DNA of 64,000 nt from contig NW_023501130.1 of assembly GCF_014066305.1 (NCBI RefSeq), positions 1-64,000 of the forward strand. The letters run 5' to 3'. Position numbers and translations under genes: made by a program. Numbering within the stretch: the stretch's first letter is position 1; each line of letters begins with the position of its first letter. The notes under the pieces are model-generated. The model did no database searches and was not told where the DNA came from. It was given only the letters and a program-made list of their open reading frames with translations. The DNA is from Letharia columbiana (Eukaryota > Ascomycota > Lecanoromycetes > Lecanorales > Parmeliaceae). Positions 24,207-34,693 of this stretch are shown piece after piece.

Positions 24207-24644
24207 CTTGGTGAATGGTGTTGGGTGTGAGGTGCCTGAGACGGAGACTGGATACTTAAAGGTGGTCTTCTAAGTGTTGTGTCTCTTTGACAATGGCATT
24301 GTGTTATTGTCCTCACGTTGCTATCGGACTACGCGGTCTTTGTTCACGAGACCTGTGGCTTTGCTTTTTCATTGTTCACTTAAGCTTCAAGAGCAATCTC
24401 ATTGCTCTTCTAAAAATGGTAGTCTCAACGATGATTGCAATGACTGTGTGGAGTAAGTATAATAGTAGGTATGTCAATGACGGGTAGATGTACTTGTTGC
24501 CATATGGTCCCTTCCCTACAATCGGCATAATTTCAAAAAAAAGTAGTCCAGTATAAACAATGGAGCACTCCGATGGGTGTACGCCAAGATTTGGCTTGTT
24601 GCAGGAATTAAAGGAATTGATACAGTGTCCAGACTCCAGTCAGC
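24207..24644. other. Intergenic, no supported gene
   Basis: Contains the presumed promoter of the 24206 gene and then sequence leading into the P450 fragment. I could not recognise the upstream part of the P450 (I-helix or ExxR) here in any frame. Confidence 0.4.
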
Positions 24645-25016
24645 ATGTCCTCAACCCTAGTTCACACCAACCCATCCATCTTCCCTGATCCCTCATCCTT
24701 CAACCCGGACCGCTGGCTTCAAGCGTCTAGTCTAAGTTTGAACAGGTATCTGATCGCCTTCAGCAGATGGTTTCACCCGTGCGTGGGCAAAAAGTACGTG
24801 TGTCATTCCAAACCCCAGACCGAATACCTGAAGAGCGCTGACGACCGCCTGCACCGTTGCTTGGCGTACTGCGAGATGTACCTGGCACTCGCTGCTTTAT
24901 TTGCACCGGGTCGATTCGAATTCAAGCCGTTCGAGACAAGCAGGTACGATATAGAGTTGGCGCATGATTTCTTTCGTCCGTGCTTTCGTCTTGAAACGGG
25001 ATTACTGTTGGAGTGA
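24645..25016 (+). pseudogene. Cytochrome P450 C-terminal fragment (degenerate heme loop)
   Basis: The frame encodes the last ~120 residues of a fungal P450: VHTNPSIFPDPSSFNPDRWL (the PERF-type region), then RYLIAFSR leading to the heme-binding loop, then LAYCEMYLALAALF, the helix after the cysteine, and the usual C-terminal tail ending FRLETGLLLE. The loop FxxGxRxCxG reads FSRWFHPCVG (24759-24788): the cysteine and last glycine remain, but the first glycine is W and the conserved arginine is H. An insertion of about 30 residues separates the loop from LAYCEM; it could be an intron. The ExxR motif and everything N-terminal are missing, so this is a truncated, non-functional copy. Confidence 0.8.
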
Positions 25017-25650
25017 AATAAAAGCAAGGATAGGTTGCCTGTCCCCAATTTCTACCACATCGTATATATTCCCCCTTGCTTGACGACCAAGTCTTTATCT
25101 CATGGTCCAATAAATCGTTTTATGTACCAGTGCAAAATCGATACTTGTTTGCGTACCCGTTTCAGCAAGGATTTTCGATATATGTTCTAGGTGGGTTTAG
25201 ACGGGGCAAGTAGTATCTGGGCCTTTAATGGAATGTAGCAGCACGACTTCCAAGGGTTCTAGAAACATTGACTGTGACCGCATCGATCATCTTTCCCCGT
25301 CCGTGACCTAAACCTGTACGAGCTCCCTTGCACGGAGCATCGTCGTAGGTACTCTGTCAGACTGTTACGCCAATGTCGCCTTTACGCTTCTCACGCTCCC
25401 CGTGGCAAGTCAGCCTTGTTTATTAGCAAACCACATCACGGATTGGGCACGTGGAATGACTGGGCCAGAACCTGCTGCAAACCCTCACTCGCGAACCACA
25501 ACGCTAGATCAAGCCACTATATGCAGCCCAGAGTCTTGGCGGCATATATTCCCGAATGACGCAGGACATCTAGTCGCCGGTACCGCCGGCCAAGCTTCAC
25601 CGAGATAACTTTCCCTTTCTCTCTCATCTTCAGAATGAGAGCCAAACAAG
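25017..25650. other. Intergenic, no supported gene
   Basis: Between the P450 relic and the 25651 gene. A 68-codon frame at 25402-25608 has no features. The last ~100 bases are C/T-rich, as often seen in fungal promoters. Confidence 0.4.
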
Positions 25651-26454
25651 ATGGGAAAGTACCGCACGTCCTGCATATCGTTGTTGCTCGCCTGTTGCGC
25701 TAGCATCAACATCTTTGTCGGCGCGACAAGCATCGTCCCCTTTTTCAGCGACCGTTCTTGTCAGGACAGCACTTTCACCGGCCAGACCGATCAACAGGCA
25801 TTCAGCGGCGCATGCCATCCAGTATTGCAAGAGGCGAATAGTGTGGACCCCAGTCATCTAGACTCATGCTGTGCAGGTTCTCTATAAGCTCATACTTCTG
25901 CTGCAAAAGCATGAAGCTGATGAGTTTTGACAGTAACGGTCTATACCGATCCTGACTGCTCTGAAGACGCGAAACTTGCACCAAATGGAACTTGCACACC
26001 CTTGAGAATTGGCTCGTACAGCGTGGACTGTCCATGTTTCCCGTCTACGAGCCCTCAGAGCGCATCTGGCGCCGCAACCTCTACACCTTCTTCTTCCTCT
26101 TCGACGTCTACCTCTTCATCGTCTGTGTCACCGACTTCCGAACATTTCCCAACAACGTCCTCGAGCTCTTCTGTGGCCACGGCAATATCATCCTCCCTGA
26201 CAACCTCGTCAACAGAAGACATTTCCACTGATACTGCGACAGCACGTCCCAGCGATCTACCGCTCCTCACATCATCCTCTTCACGGTCATCAGCACGGTC
26301 CTCATCTACATCTGCTGCAAGCAAGGGTGGCGGTAGTAACGGTGGTGGCAACAACCTCAGTGTCTCTGCTCAAATCTCGCTGGGTGTGATTTTACCCAGT
26401 CTCAGTCTCATCGCGGCCGTCATCTTTGGCGTCAGGAAGTGGCGTCGTGAGTGA
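25651..26454 (+). CDS. Ser/Thr-rich single-pass cell-surface protein
   Basis: Two exons, 25651-25876 and 25934-26454, with a 57-nt intron, give 248 residues. The signal peptide is SCISLLLACCASINIFVGA. The ectodomain has regularly spaced cysteines (DRSCQDS, GACHPV, DSCCAVTVYTDPDCSEDA, GTCTPL, VDCPCFP); the splice creates CCAVTVYTDPDC. A Ser/Thr stalk of about 90 residues follows, then a Gly/Asn spacer and one membrane span (ISLGVILPSLSLIAAVIFGV) with a short basic tail KWRRE. This layout is typical of fungal wall-sensor or adhesin-like type I membrane proteins, but no WSC or CFEM domain was recognised. No symbol assigned. Confidence 0.8.
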
Positions 26455-27210
26455 TAAAGTACAAAGTACTGCTGGGGCTTGCCTAAATCGTCGAAGCTGT
26501 TGAGGATTATGAAGTCGTTACGGTGTACCTCGCGGATCTGGCTCAACGAGCGCGTGGCGTTGGCTTCGGCTTTCGCTTACCTGGGAAGCATGCTGCGCAT
26601 TTTGATGCAATCGACGTTAAATGGGATTGATTCGGCTTCCCAGTGGATGCGGTGGTTATGGTCGGCTGACGCAGACCGTCCGCGTATATTATCAGAGTGG
26701 CGGGAGACCGAGCCTCCCCTTCCGGTAATCGGATCCGAAACCTCGTATACGGCATTGACCGGCCCTCTGCATCTGATCACAAGGTCACTTGTTTCGCAAA
26801 AGACTCTATCCATTTATCCGTTTAATAATAGAATATGCGGAAGCTGGACGCGAGCTCCTACCTCGCTGGGTGACGCTGGAGCTGCAAACCATTGTCTGCT
26901 TATATTTGGTGCTGACCATGTTACGAACAAGAATATGCATGATGCGTTGTCTATCTTCATATAAACAATCGTGCACGTGTTGAAGAGGAAGAGGAAGGTG
27001 GACCGAGATGACGTGGCCAAGAGCTGGATAGTATGTATAGAACGCCGCTTCCTGCCATGCCACTTCTTTTTGTTGTTAGCGCATTATGGAGAGAGAACCA
27101 TCGACTTAACACTTACCTACATAGTTTCCAACTAATTCCACACCGCCCGCAAACTATCTTCACTGTTCTTCACCAACTTCAACAACCTCACAACCCTCAG
27201 CACCGTCACA
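26455..27210. other. Intergenic, no supported gene
   Basis: A 161-codon frame at 26479-26964 overlaps minus-strand frames of similar size and shows no domain. The last ~100 bases before 27211 are rich in CAAC and CTTCAAC, a typical fungal 5' leader. Confidence 0.4.
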
Positions 27211-27958
27211 ATGAAGCTCGGTCTACAGACCCTCACCTTCCTGCTCACCCTACCGTCTGCTCTCGCCCTCGCTACACGACGCTTCCCAGTCAATGTAACG
27301 ACCAATGCGACCATCACTCCACCCTCCACTGTCAACCTGACTACCAATGGAACCATTGCCCCACCAAGCCGCTACTATCTCCAAACACGTGTCAAAGGCT
27401 ATGGCAATGAGGACAAGAACGGCCTCTACGTTAGCGGCTACCACACCGGTGCCGGAGAAAACGATGCGACCCTCGAGTCCATCGACGCCGCATCGGTCGG
27501 CTTCTTGAACGGCACCAACCAACAATTCGACTACGGCACGGATTTCCCCTGGGGCATGGTGATGGTTCTTTATGATTACTATGCGGGCAAGTGTCCAAAC
27601 TCAGATGATACATCGAAAAAGCGAATGCGCTAATATCGATCCTTGAATCAGAATGGGACTTCGTCGCCATCAACGCCGGATATGGCTCTGCGGGTTTCTT
27701 CTTCAACGAGACGGGCTTGCAGTACAACCAAAATCCGGACGGGTTTTCCGGATGGCTTGGTAAGCACCCTCTTTTTGCCCTCTCGCCTTTCTTTCCACCG
27801 CTCAGGTTCAAGGCCTTTTCAAGAACCCTGACTGACAGCCTTTGGCAGTTTGTGACTGGTGGCACGGAGTCCCGCAGCTGTTCTGGAAGTTCTTCGCCAA
27901 CAGCAATCAATTTCCGAGCAGTTGCGCGCAGGTAGACCTTTTACCAGTGGCCGTCTAG
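27211..27958 (+). CDS. Small secreted protein, YYLQTR family, member A
   Basis: Three exons, 27211-27586, 27652-27759 and 27849-27958, give 197 residues. The signal peptide MKLGLQTLTFLLTLPSALAL is followed by an Asn/Thr-rich N-glycosylation segment, then APPSRYYLQTRVKGYGNEDK, a GLYVSGYHTGAGENDATLES block, AEWDFVAINAGYGSAGFFFN, CDWWHGVPQLFW, and the end CAQVDLLPVAV. The first intron begins GC (27587, GCAAGT) rather than GT, with a good GCTAATA branch site. The last two exons (108 and 110 nt) have exactly the same lengths as those of member C at 44 kb, which supports the model. Function unknown; a secreted lineage-specific protein and effector candidate. Confidence 0.85.
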
Positions 27959-28657
27959 GGCAACAGCTGGTTGTGAAAGGATGATGAAAGCGTTGCCTGC
28001 GCTGCTGAGGCCCGCAAGATAGAAGATGGGGATCTCGATCTTCTTTCTTGGCATGGACGTCAACATGGCCCAGCCCAGCCAGAGTGAAAACATTTTTCAA
28101 GCTCGTCAACCAATAAAAAGATGTTCTCTGCTTTATACAATGACAGCAATGGTACGAAGTCGTCTCATCCGCTGACTCTTCAATCTCGGCTCCTCGCTTA
28201 CCGCGCCTTTTCCTGTTGCTGTGCCCTACCACCTATCCCAAACGGGCGTTAGGCTTGGTTTCCAATCAGCCCCGTATCTGCGACAGAGTCCAAACCTACA
28301 TTACCTGTTGACCACGATGTTGGCATTCATATGTTTGAAGGCAGTCTTGTATCGTTCCTTTGTTGATAATTGACACTGAACCGTATCAAATACGCACTCC
28401 CTCACAACCGTCACTACGCTTACCTTCGCAGCCAGCGCTTGTACGGGGATATATCAACTGCCAATCCGTAGCCGTAGCGCGAGATCGATGATTGGACTTT
28501 CTCGAGATGCATGCAACCGCACATGAAGCTGACAGAGACATGTAGGACGGTAGCTTTAGGGTGCAAGTAGAGGAGGAGCCATTTGGACCACCTGCTAGTC
28601 CAACAAAGGAGACCGATGCTGGAAATGCAATAAAACTACTTACCCGCACCCCCTTCA
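27959..28657. other. Intergenic, no supported gene
   Basis: Between the 27-kb secreted gene and the aspartic protease relic. Only short frames are seen; no repeat or RNA gene is supported. Confidence 0.4.
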
Positions 28658-29592
28658 TTGCTACTTTCCGTTTTTCGTGTGTTGAAAAAGTTCATCCACA
28701 GAGCTGGTTTAACCTCATCCAGAAAATCGAAAATTAACATCACAATCGGCACTCCGGCGCAAGAATTCGAAGTTGCCGTCGACACGACCTCAGATGCCCT
28801 CTTCGTCCCATCCACAACCTGCCACTATGGCGTCTGCGACCTTCGGTAACAGGACGGAAATCAATCTCATGGTTTTTCCACGTACGAGCCGAATGGCAGT
28901 TATGCTGGCGCTAAGTGGGGCGCTGTGAGCTGCGGCCTCTTCTGCTGGCAAGACACCGTCCACTTGGGCGATGTGGATGTCAAGGACCCTTTATTCGAAG
29001 AATGGACATCGGCATCGTGCTATAGTATCGGCTGCCTGAATACCGGCTATGATGGCGCAACGGGACTGGCACCGCCATAGAAGCCGAATACGGGTACACC
29101 GAATGTGCTCTCTTCGCTCCAACCTGGCCCGAGACCTCACATCAGCGATGGGGGCCCGGCATGGCCCGTACCGGTGCCACAACGTCCCCTGCGAGCGAAG
29201 GCAAGAGTTGCCGACTCTCACGTTCGGTTTGGGGGTCCGTAAAATCAGCGCTGCCGCATTCGAGTATACGCTCGAAGTGGATGGCTTCTTCCCACGCGTG
29301 GGCAAAATGTGCGCGACGACATTCATGGAGGCGGGCGGATTCTTCCCGGAGGATTGGGAGGGGATGGTGCTTGGAGTCCGTTCTTGAGGGGCGTTTGGAA
29401 CGAATGGGATTTTGGGGAGAGGAACGTTGGTCGTAAGCGATAGACACACTGTATGCTTTGGATAGAGCGCTGACAGTTGGTTATAGTGGGGCCTCTGAAA
29501 TAGAGGATACAGGTGCGGTGGTGCTGAGCGCGGCTGGCTGCAAGGACTCCGTCCCGATGGTTGTTTTCGCATTTAGATATGCACCGAAGTAG
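28658..29592 (+). pseudogene. Dead pepsin-like aspartic protease
   Basis: Protease blocks occur in order but in broken frames. KINITIGTPAQEFEVAVDTT is the N-lobe with the catalytic DTG changed to DTT (28781-28789). NGSYAGAKWGAVSCGLFCWQ and GYDGATGLAPP follow; the next codon is TAG at 29078-29080, where a Trp (TGG) would be expected. FEYTLEVDGFFP, CATTFMEAGGFFPEDWEGM and then LRGVWNEWDFGE in another frame form the C-lobe, and the remainder ends with FAFRYAP near 29592. The second catalytic Asp motif was not found. The G-to-A type nonsense change fits RIP or simple decay. Family identity is inferred from motif order. Confidence 0.8.
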
Positions 29593-30679
29593 GCACTTGA
29601 TCTCAAGACTTGAAGCACAAATTCGCACTTGCTTCCGGAGATCGACATCTCAGCTTCACAGCCATTCTCAAGGTTCAACGTCTGAAGCCAGACCAAAACA
29701 GTAGATCAGAAGCCCTTTGCATTTCCAGGGCTATATATCCGTATCTGCAGTCCGATCCAAGAAGCTTCCCCAAACTCGAGTATCGTGTCCCAGGACTAGG
29801 TATCGATCTCCCTCCGAGTTTCAGACTTCCAGCCTGTTTTCGCAGTCGACTTGAAGAGTTAATCACATATTTGACTCCCTTTTTTTGGAGAAATCTCACC
29901 ACTTTTGAGGCTTCTAACCCCATCTTCGTAGTCACTTCTAGCAGTCAAAGCTACACCCGAGCCCATTTTTGAGGTAGTAGCTCATGACTCTTCTCCTCTT
30001 TGGGGGCTTCATGCCCATCTCGGACCTCACTGTTGGAACCCAATATTTGCCTTTCCGTAGGTCTGTTTTACAAAAGATGAAAAGATCTAAAAGGGCAGCT
30101 TAGGTCTTACACGCCAGCTATGCCCATCGAGCAGAAACCATCACACCGTCTCACAATCGATCGCTCGGCCCGGATGATACTAGATGGCAAAAATGGACAT
30201 GGGATCTTTCCAACAGCGCATATATGGACATGGACCACCACCGACTGTAGTAGTACAGTCCATCGTGGAGTTTCCTCCAAGCGAGCGAAAGTACAACGAG
30301 GTATTCCGAGTACGGCAACAATCAGTTCGTTTTCTTGCTGGTTTTCTTGAGCATTGACATGGCTCGAGAGAATCATGGTCTGATGCCAGGCCAGAACAGA
30401 ATTGTATGGTTGCATTTACTTTGGTGCACTCACGGGAATCATCAATTCGTGTGAGGTGAACGAGATGCGCGTCTTTACATCTGATGTGGGCCGTTGTCTT
30501 CGGTAACCTTTTTAGACATGTTGTATGCAGGGAACTGACATACGACAGTGGAAAATCCATGTTGACAAAGAAGAGCTGCTTCTTAGGAGAAGGATGGTCT
30601 TGAAAGAGATGACTTAGTCCCGCTTTTACATTAGTCGAATATGAGAATTCATCATTGAAAGCGTCCCCTGTTAGGCTTT
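29593..30679. other. Gene-poor interval, no supported gene
   Basis: A 120-codon plus frame (29610-29972) and a 126-codon minus frame (30560-30180) lack any recognisable motif. Base composition is ordinary. Confidence 0.4.
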
Positions 30680-30943
30680 ATGGCTTATAGCTTGCATCTC
30701 CTACCTTCTGTTTTAGTAGCATCACTATTATCACATACCATTTCTGAGCCGTCTAAGACAGCGGTGTCTTACTACATTGATCTCGAGAGCCTGCTGTCAA
30801 ATCGTCTCGGCTTGTCAGCACCTTCACTACTTCCACGCGCCCTTCCTGAGCCGTCTATGACAGCGTTGACTTATGATCTTGATCTCGAGAGCCTGCTTTC
30901 ACACCGTCTCCATTCAACAGCAATTCCACGCTCTATTGAGTAA
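30680..30943 (+). other. Short frame with 34-residue repeats, possible small secreted protein or relic
   Basis: An 87-codon frame begins with a hydrophobic stretch (MAYSLHLLPSVLVASLLSHT) that could be a signal peptide. It contains two in-frame copies of a 34-residue unit, SEPSKTAVSYYIDLESLLSN and PEPSMTALTYDLDLESLLSH. A third, out-of-frame DNA copy follows. It could be a tiny repeat protein or a decaying gene; no known family. Confidence 0.35.
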
Positions 30944-31016
30944 TCTTATGAATCGCCAGTACCCTTGTGATTTAAGCCCAAGAGTCTGCTATCAAATCGT
31001 CTCCACTGAACAATGG
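30720..31016 (+). repeat. Degenerate ~102-bp minisatellite, three copies
   Basis: Copies recur at about 102-bp spacing with the shared cores TGAGCCGTCTA(A/T)GACAGCG and GATCTCGAGAGCCTGCT. The third copy (from about 30926) keeps AGAGTCTGCTATCAAATCGT but has lost much of the first half. Confidence 0.7.
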
Positions 31017-31046
31017 CTTCACTCTCACCTCATAGGCTGGCAACGA

Positions 31047-31083
31047 GATCCACCTGTACGTGGTGCCGGCTACGAACCCTCTG
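31047..31083 (+). repeat. Dispersed repeat copy 1 (37 bp)
   Basis: Matches 33690-33726 at about 33 of 37 positions; most differences are C/T or G/A transitions. Confidence 0.6.
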
Positions 31084-31140
31084 ACAAAGATTCCTATGCC
31101 TTCGAGAGTCTACTCTATATCTATTTAGCAGCTGCTACGC

Positions 31141-31900
31141 GTTAATTAGATCTTAACTCGTCAGCTATAATAGGCGTAAACTTACGGTTTAATACGTTAG
31201 GGGAGCTAAGAGATCTTAAAGGAGTATATATTTATATATAGATATATAATCGAATTCTTCGATTATAATAACGATTAATTATATATAAGCGAAAATTAAA
31301 TAATAAGACGCGTTAGATCGAGGGTTAACGCGTTCCCCTCGAAGAATTCGATATTATTAATATAACGGCGAGCCTTACCTCTCTCGATTAAATAATATCT
31401 TCCTTTCTCGCTAATCGATAACTCTTCTCTAAATATTATAAATATTCGACTTCGACTATAAATAAGTCGGCTCGTTTATAAGAATTATATAAAGATTTTC
31501 TATAGAAAAGAGATTAGATAAGAGAGTTAAATCTAATATACTTAAAAAATATCCTCTTAATAGCGGAGTTAGTAAGTAATAAGTAATAATTATATATCTT
31601 CTAGTTAGCTATCGACGTGCGAATAGACTTAATTAAATCTTATATTTCTATAAGAATCGAAGAAGAACTTAATTCGAGTATTCCCGACTTCGATTTGACA
31701 AATATCACTATTCTCTCTTTTTACGTGATGATATATAATAAAGTATTAAGTATTTAAGAATATATAGAATAGAGAGACTAGAGCTCGACTCGGAGAAATG
31801 AGGAAAAAGCTTTAAGATATATTGTAGAGTGTAATAATATCTAGTTATAATGAAGGCTTTAGAATTCCCAATATAATATATATAGCCGTGATTCTACAAA
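31141..31900. repeat. RIP-degraded repeat block 2
   Basis: About 760 bp of A+T-rich DNA with the same dinucleotide bias as block 1 and sharp borders. It has no surviving frame, and I could not recognise terminal repeats. Confidence 0.75.
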
Positions 31901-32965
31901 ACCACGATTATCTGCCGTACCTTAAATAGAATACGAATACCGGATATAATCGTAAGGCCGAGTGGGTAAAAACGGTTGCACTCTGGGCTACGCCTTTCAA
32001 TGGGAAGGGGTATAAACAGAGGCACGGCCCTCCGATGTAGGAATTACACACACACACACACACTCTCACCTCATAAGCCAACGCCGACACCGCTGACTCC
32101 AGAGAATTTGGTCCACAGGGTATGTCACTGAGCTCACCTCTCTCGCGCACTGCCAAAGTACAAGAGGATTAGTTGCAGGTTCGTCAGATAAACCCCGACT
32201 CGAATGTTCTTACCTTTACCTGCTTCCTTTGACATTCGCTACACTTGAGATAATCTTCAGTAGGGGCCTTTGGCAATTTTTGCTTTATTCGCCACAGTGG
32301 GACTGGGGGTTAGTTGGTTTCATGATATAGCCGCTGTTTCAGGTACCCTGTAAGGGTACCCGGTCAGGGGTAGGAGACACCTGTTCACTACGAGCTACAT
32401 ATCCACCTATTTTGCACCTGTCAATGGCTCTTCATTCGATTTCGTCTCTTTCAGAGCCATTGCATACTTTTTGTCCCACCCACCCACACCTGTACATAGC
32501 TAGCTACTATTTCACTCCAGGTCTATGCCATAGGCATGGGAGTTTTCTCGGCGCTGGGGTACGAATACGTCTGTTCAGGCCTCTATTCAGCTGTTATCCC
32601 GGCGTCGGGGACGGCCCAACCACTTGATACCTCATACCTATGTGCCCTGTGTATGTGTGATGCGTGAGAATGAGAACCCTAAATCGCGTGTTATTATTGA
32701 TAGAACGCGGACTCGTTTGAAGCGAGTGACATCCCCATTTTGAACGTGTCCTAAAATAAGATAGTCTGAAGACTGTGGGCCAAATTCAGTGCTCCTGCCC
32801 GTGGAAGTTCTTTGGGCCATTCGCGGTTGGAGGTGGATCAACATCGTTGTGCTCGGTGATACTTCGACACCACATTCCACAATCAGCACTATTCGAAAGG
32901 TGTCAGCTCCGACACTGTCAGGAATGAGTGTGGCTTACCATTGAATCTGGGAAGTCTGTGACACC
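31901..32965. other. Gene-poor interval with simple repeats
   Basis: Contains an (AC)9 microsatellite at 32046-32063 and a perfect 7-bp palindromic hairpin GGTACCC-TGTAA-GGGTACC at 32342-32360. No gene is supported. Confidence 0.5.
32046..32063. repeat. (AC)9 microsatellite
   Basis: Eighteen uninterrupted bases of AC. Confidence 0.95.
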
Positions 32966-33388
32966 TCAAATGAAAGAGCAATGCGCATGGATTTCGAGAC
33001 GGAATTTCGTCAATTGACCTGAATGATCCACCTGCCATCTTATCTTCATTTTTGTATTCCGTATCGAGCTCCCTGACCCACCATCACTTAGCTTTGGACC
33101 ATACTTCTTGAGCTTTTCGAGAAACTTCTCGATGGAAGAACGGCATTGATGCGTTATGTGACGAGCCATTTCACGGAGGCCTATCAGCTCGATGTTAGCT
33201 TCGCACGGCCTCCACAGATCTTCTGCCAGAAGCAAAATCCGGTCGAGAGCCCATACTTCTTTGATGATTTCCTGGTATTCCGCACAGGCGCCTCTACTAT
33301 CGTCAATTGCCTTCACTAGGTCTTTAATGATGAGGCAGAGCGATACTATGTCACCGAAAGAGCCAAATGTCGCGACGACTGGCAACAT
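32966..33388 (-). pseudogene. Truncated N-terminal domain of a fungal STAND/NACHT-type protein
   Basis: From the ATG at 33388 the frame reads MLPVVATFGSFGDIVSLCLI, IKDLVKAIDDSRGACAEYQE, IIKEVWALDRILLLAEDLWR, then HQCRSSIEKFLEKLKKYGPK, GGSGSSIRNTKMKIRWQVDH and EIHAHCSFI before a TGA. This is the helical domain found at the N-terminus of many fungal STAND, ankyrin and NACHT proteins (FGSFGDIV start, SRG-x3-EYQE, WALDR, KIRWQV). Those proteins normally continue for hundreds of residues; here the frame stops after about 140 codons, and I saw no NB-ARC, ankyrin or TPR part nearby. It is probably a relic of a former self-recognition or innate-immunity-type receptor. An upstream extension of four codons lacks an ATG. 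Confidence 0.7.
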
Positions 33389-33689
33389 TGCCCGTTTCAA
33401 GAGATTCAGAATCCGAGAAGTCTAGGTGGTAAGGATGTAAGACTTGAGTTAAAGATTATAGTAGCCTCGAGGTTGTTTAGCGCCGTCATCTATCTTCCTC
33501 AGCCGCTTAGCCTCAGCCTTGCGGCCAGCTTTTTTGCAGTGGCTATGCAAAGCGCGCTGCCAGGCAAGGAGATTGTGTGGGCGAGCGGTCATACGCTTGC
33601 AGGCCTACGGCTTACAGGTCTAGTCGTAACGGTTAGCAAAACCCGTCCCGCTTCTTAAGGCGCAGTCGTAGTGGTATAAGCCAGCGTGG

Positions 33690-33726
33690 GATCCACCAGT
33701 ACGTGGTGCTGACTACGAACCTTCTA
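33690..33726 (+). repeat. Dispersed repeat copy 2 (37 bp)
   Basis: Matches 31047-31083 with the shared core GTACGTGGTGC.G.CTACGA. Confidence 0.6.
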
Positions 33727-33773
33727 CGTGAAAGAAGAGCCAAGTGATCCTCATCTAACCCGCCACGGCTATC

Positions 33774-33852
33774 CCATCGTCTGGCAGAGTGCACAATTCA
33801 GGGGCTCAGCCTTACAGCCTCGACATGGTGCACACTAGGCGCCAGACGATGG
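33774..33852. repeat. Inverted repeat with 12-bp arms
   Basis: CCATCGTCTGGC at 33774-33785 is the exact reverse complement of GCCAGACGATGG at 33841-33852. Inside it, GTGCAC occurs at 33789-33794 and 33829-33834, extending the possible stem. Confidence 0.7.
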
Positions 33853-34338
33853 AATACCGCCAAAAGTTTCCGGGTTTGTTACCTGACATTCCCCACAATT
33901 GGCGCGGGTTCAATGTCCCCGACTATGAAAACAGACGACAGTGTATGTTCACCCAAGACGCAAAAGACCAGATGACCATACCACTTTTGATCGTGGGCGC
34001 ATTTGTTTGACCTCAGGAGGGTCTGTATTCTTGTAATCGTCGCTGGTACCCACGTGAGTCCTCACTCCAAACAGACACCCTCTTCCCTAACAAGCCATCC
34101 TTCACCACAATGAAGGCGATCGCTTCTATGAGCATTAGATTAGCAAATTGAGAGAATTACCCGGTTGCATCCTACTAAGGCTGCAAATTGCAAGCTCGTG
34201 CATCTTTCGTTCGTCGCAATGCAACAGACTGGGTGCAGATACGTAGGCAATCCTCATCACCGGAAACGCCGAAATTATCCTGACGAGGGGGGGAAAAACA
34301 TCTTGGGCCGAAACCCGCACCGGCCAGCCATCTTCCTT

Positions 34339-34355
34339 AAAAAAAGGGGGGGGGG
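34339..34355. repeat. A7G10 homopolymer run
   Basis: Seven A followed by ten G; a region prone to sequencing error. Confidence 0.9.
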
Positions 34356-34693
34356 CACAGGGTTGAGCCGTTGCATATGCATGTGATACGGCTAGGAAAA
34401 TCCTTTCGTCCGTTCGATAGGACCACTCACTAACTGCTTGAGGACACCCATGGGACAAGGAAGATGCGCGGTTACGAGTAATCGTGTTGGAGATGAAGAT
34501 GAAGATCAATACTCCCGCTAAATCAAGGGGGAAATATGGGGGGGAATTGAGTTAGAGCCCAATGCTGGGGCTGAAGTTTGCTACACTGAGACAATTTTTG
34601 GAGAGACGGTTGTAACAGGTGTTAGAGTACACGCTTCAAAGCCTTCGAATTCAGTACAAATGCGTGCTGAGCACCTGCGATTGTTATTCGATT

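Larger units (their letters stand above)
33389..34693. other. Gene-poor interval with short repeats
   Basis: Holds the second copy of the 37-bp dispersed repeat (33690-33726), an inverted repeat (33774-33852) and an A7G10 homopolymer run (34339-34355). Frames of 61-124 codons are featureless. Confidence 0.45.
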
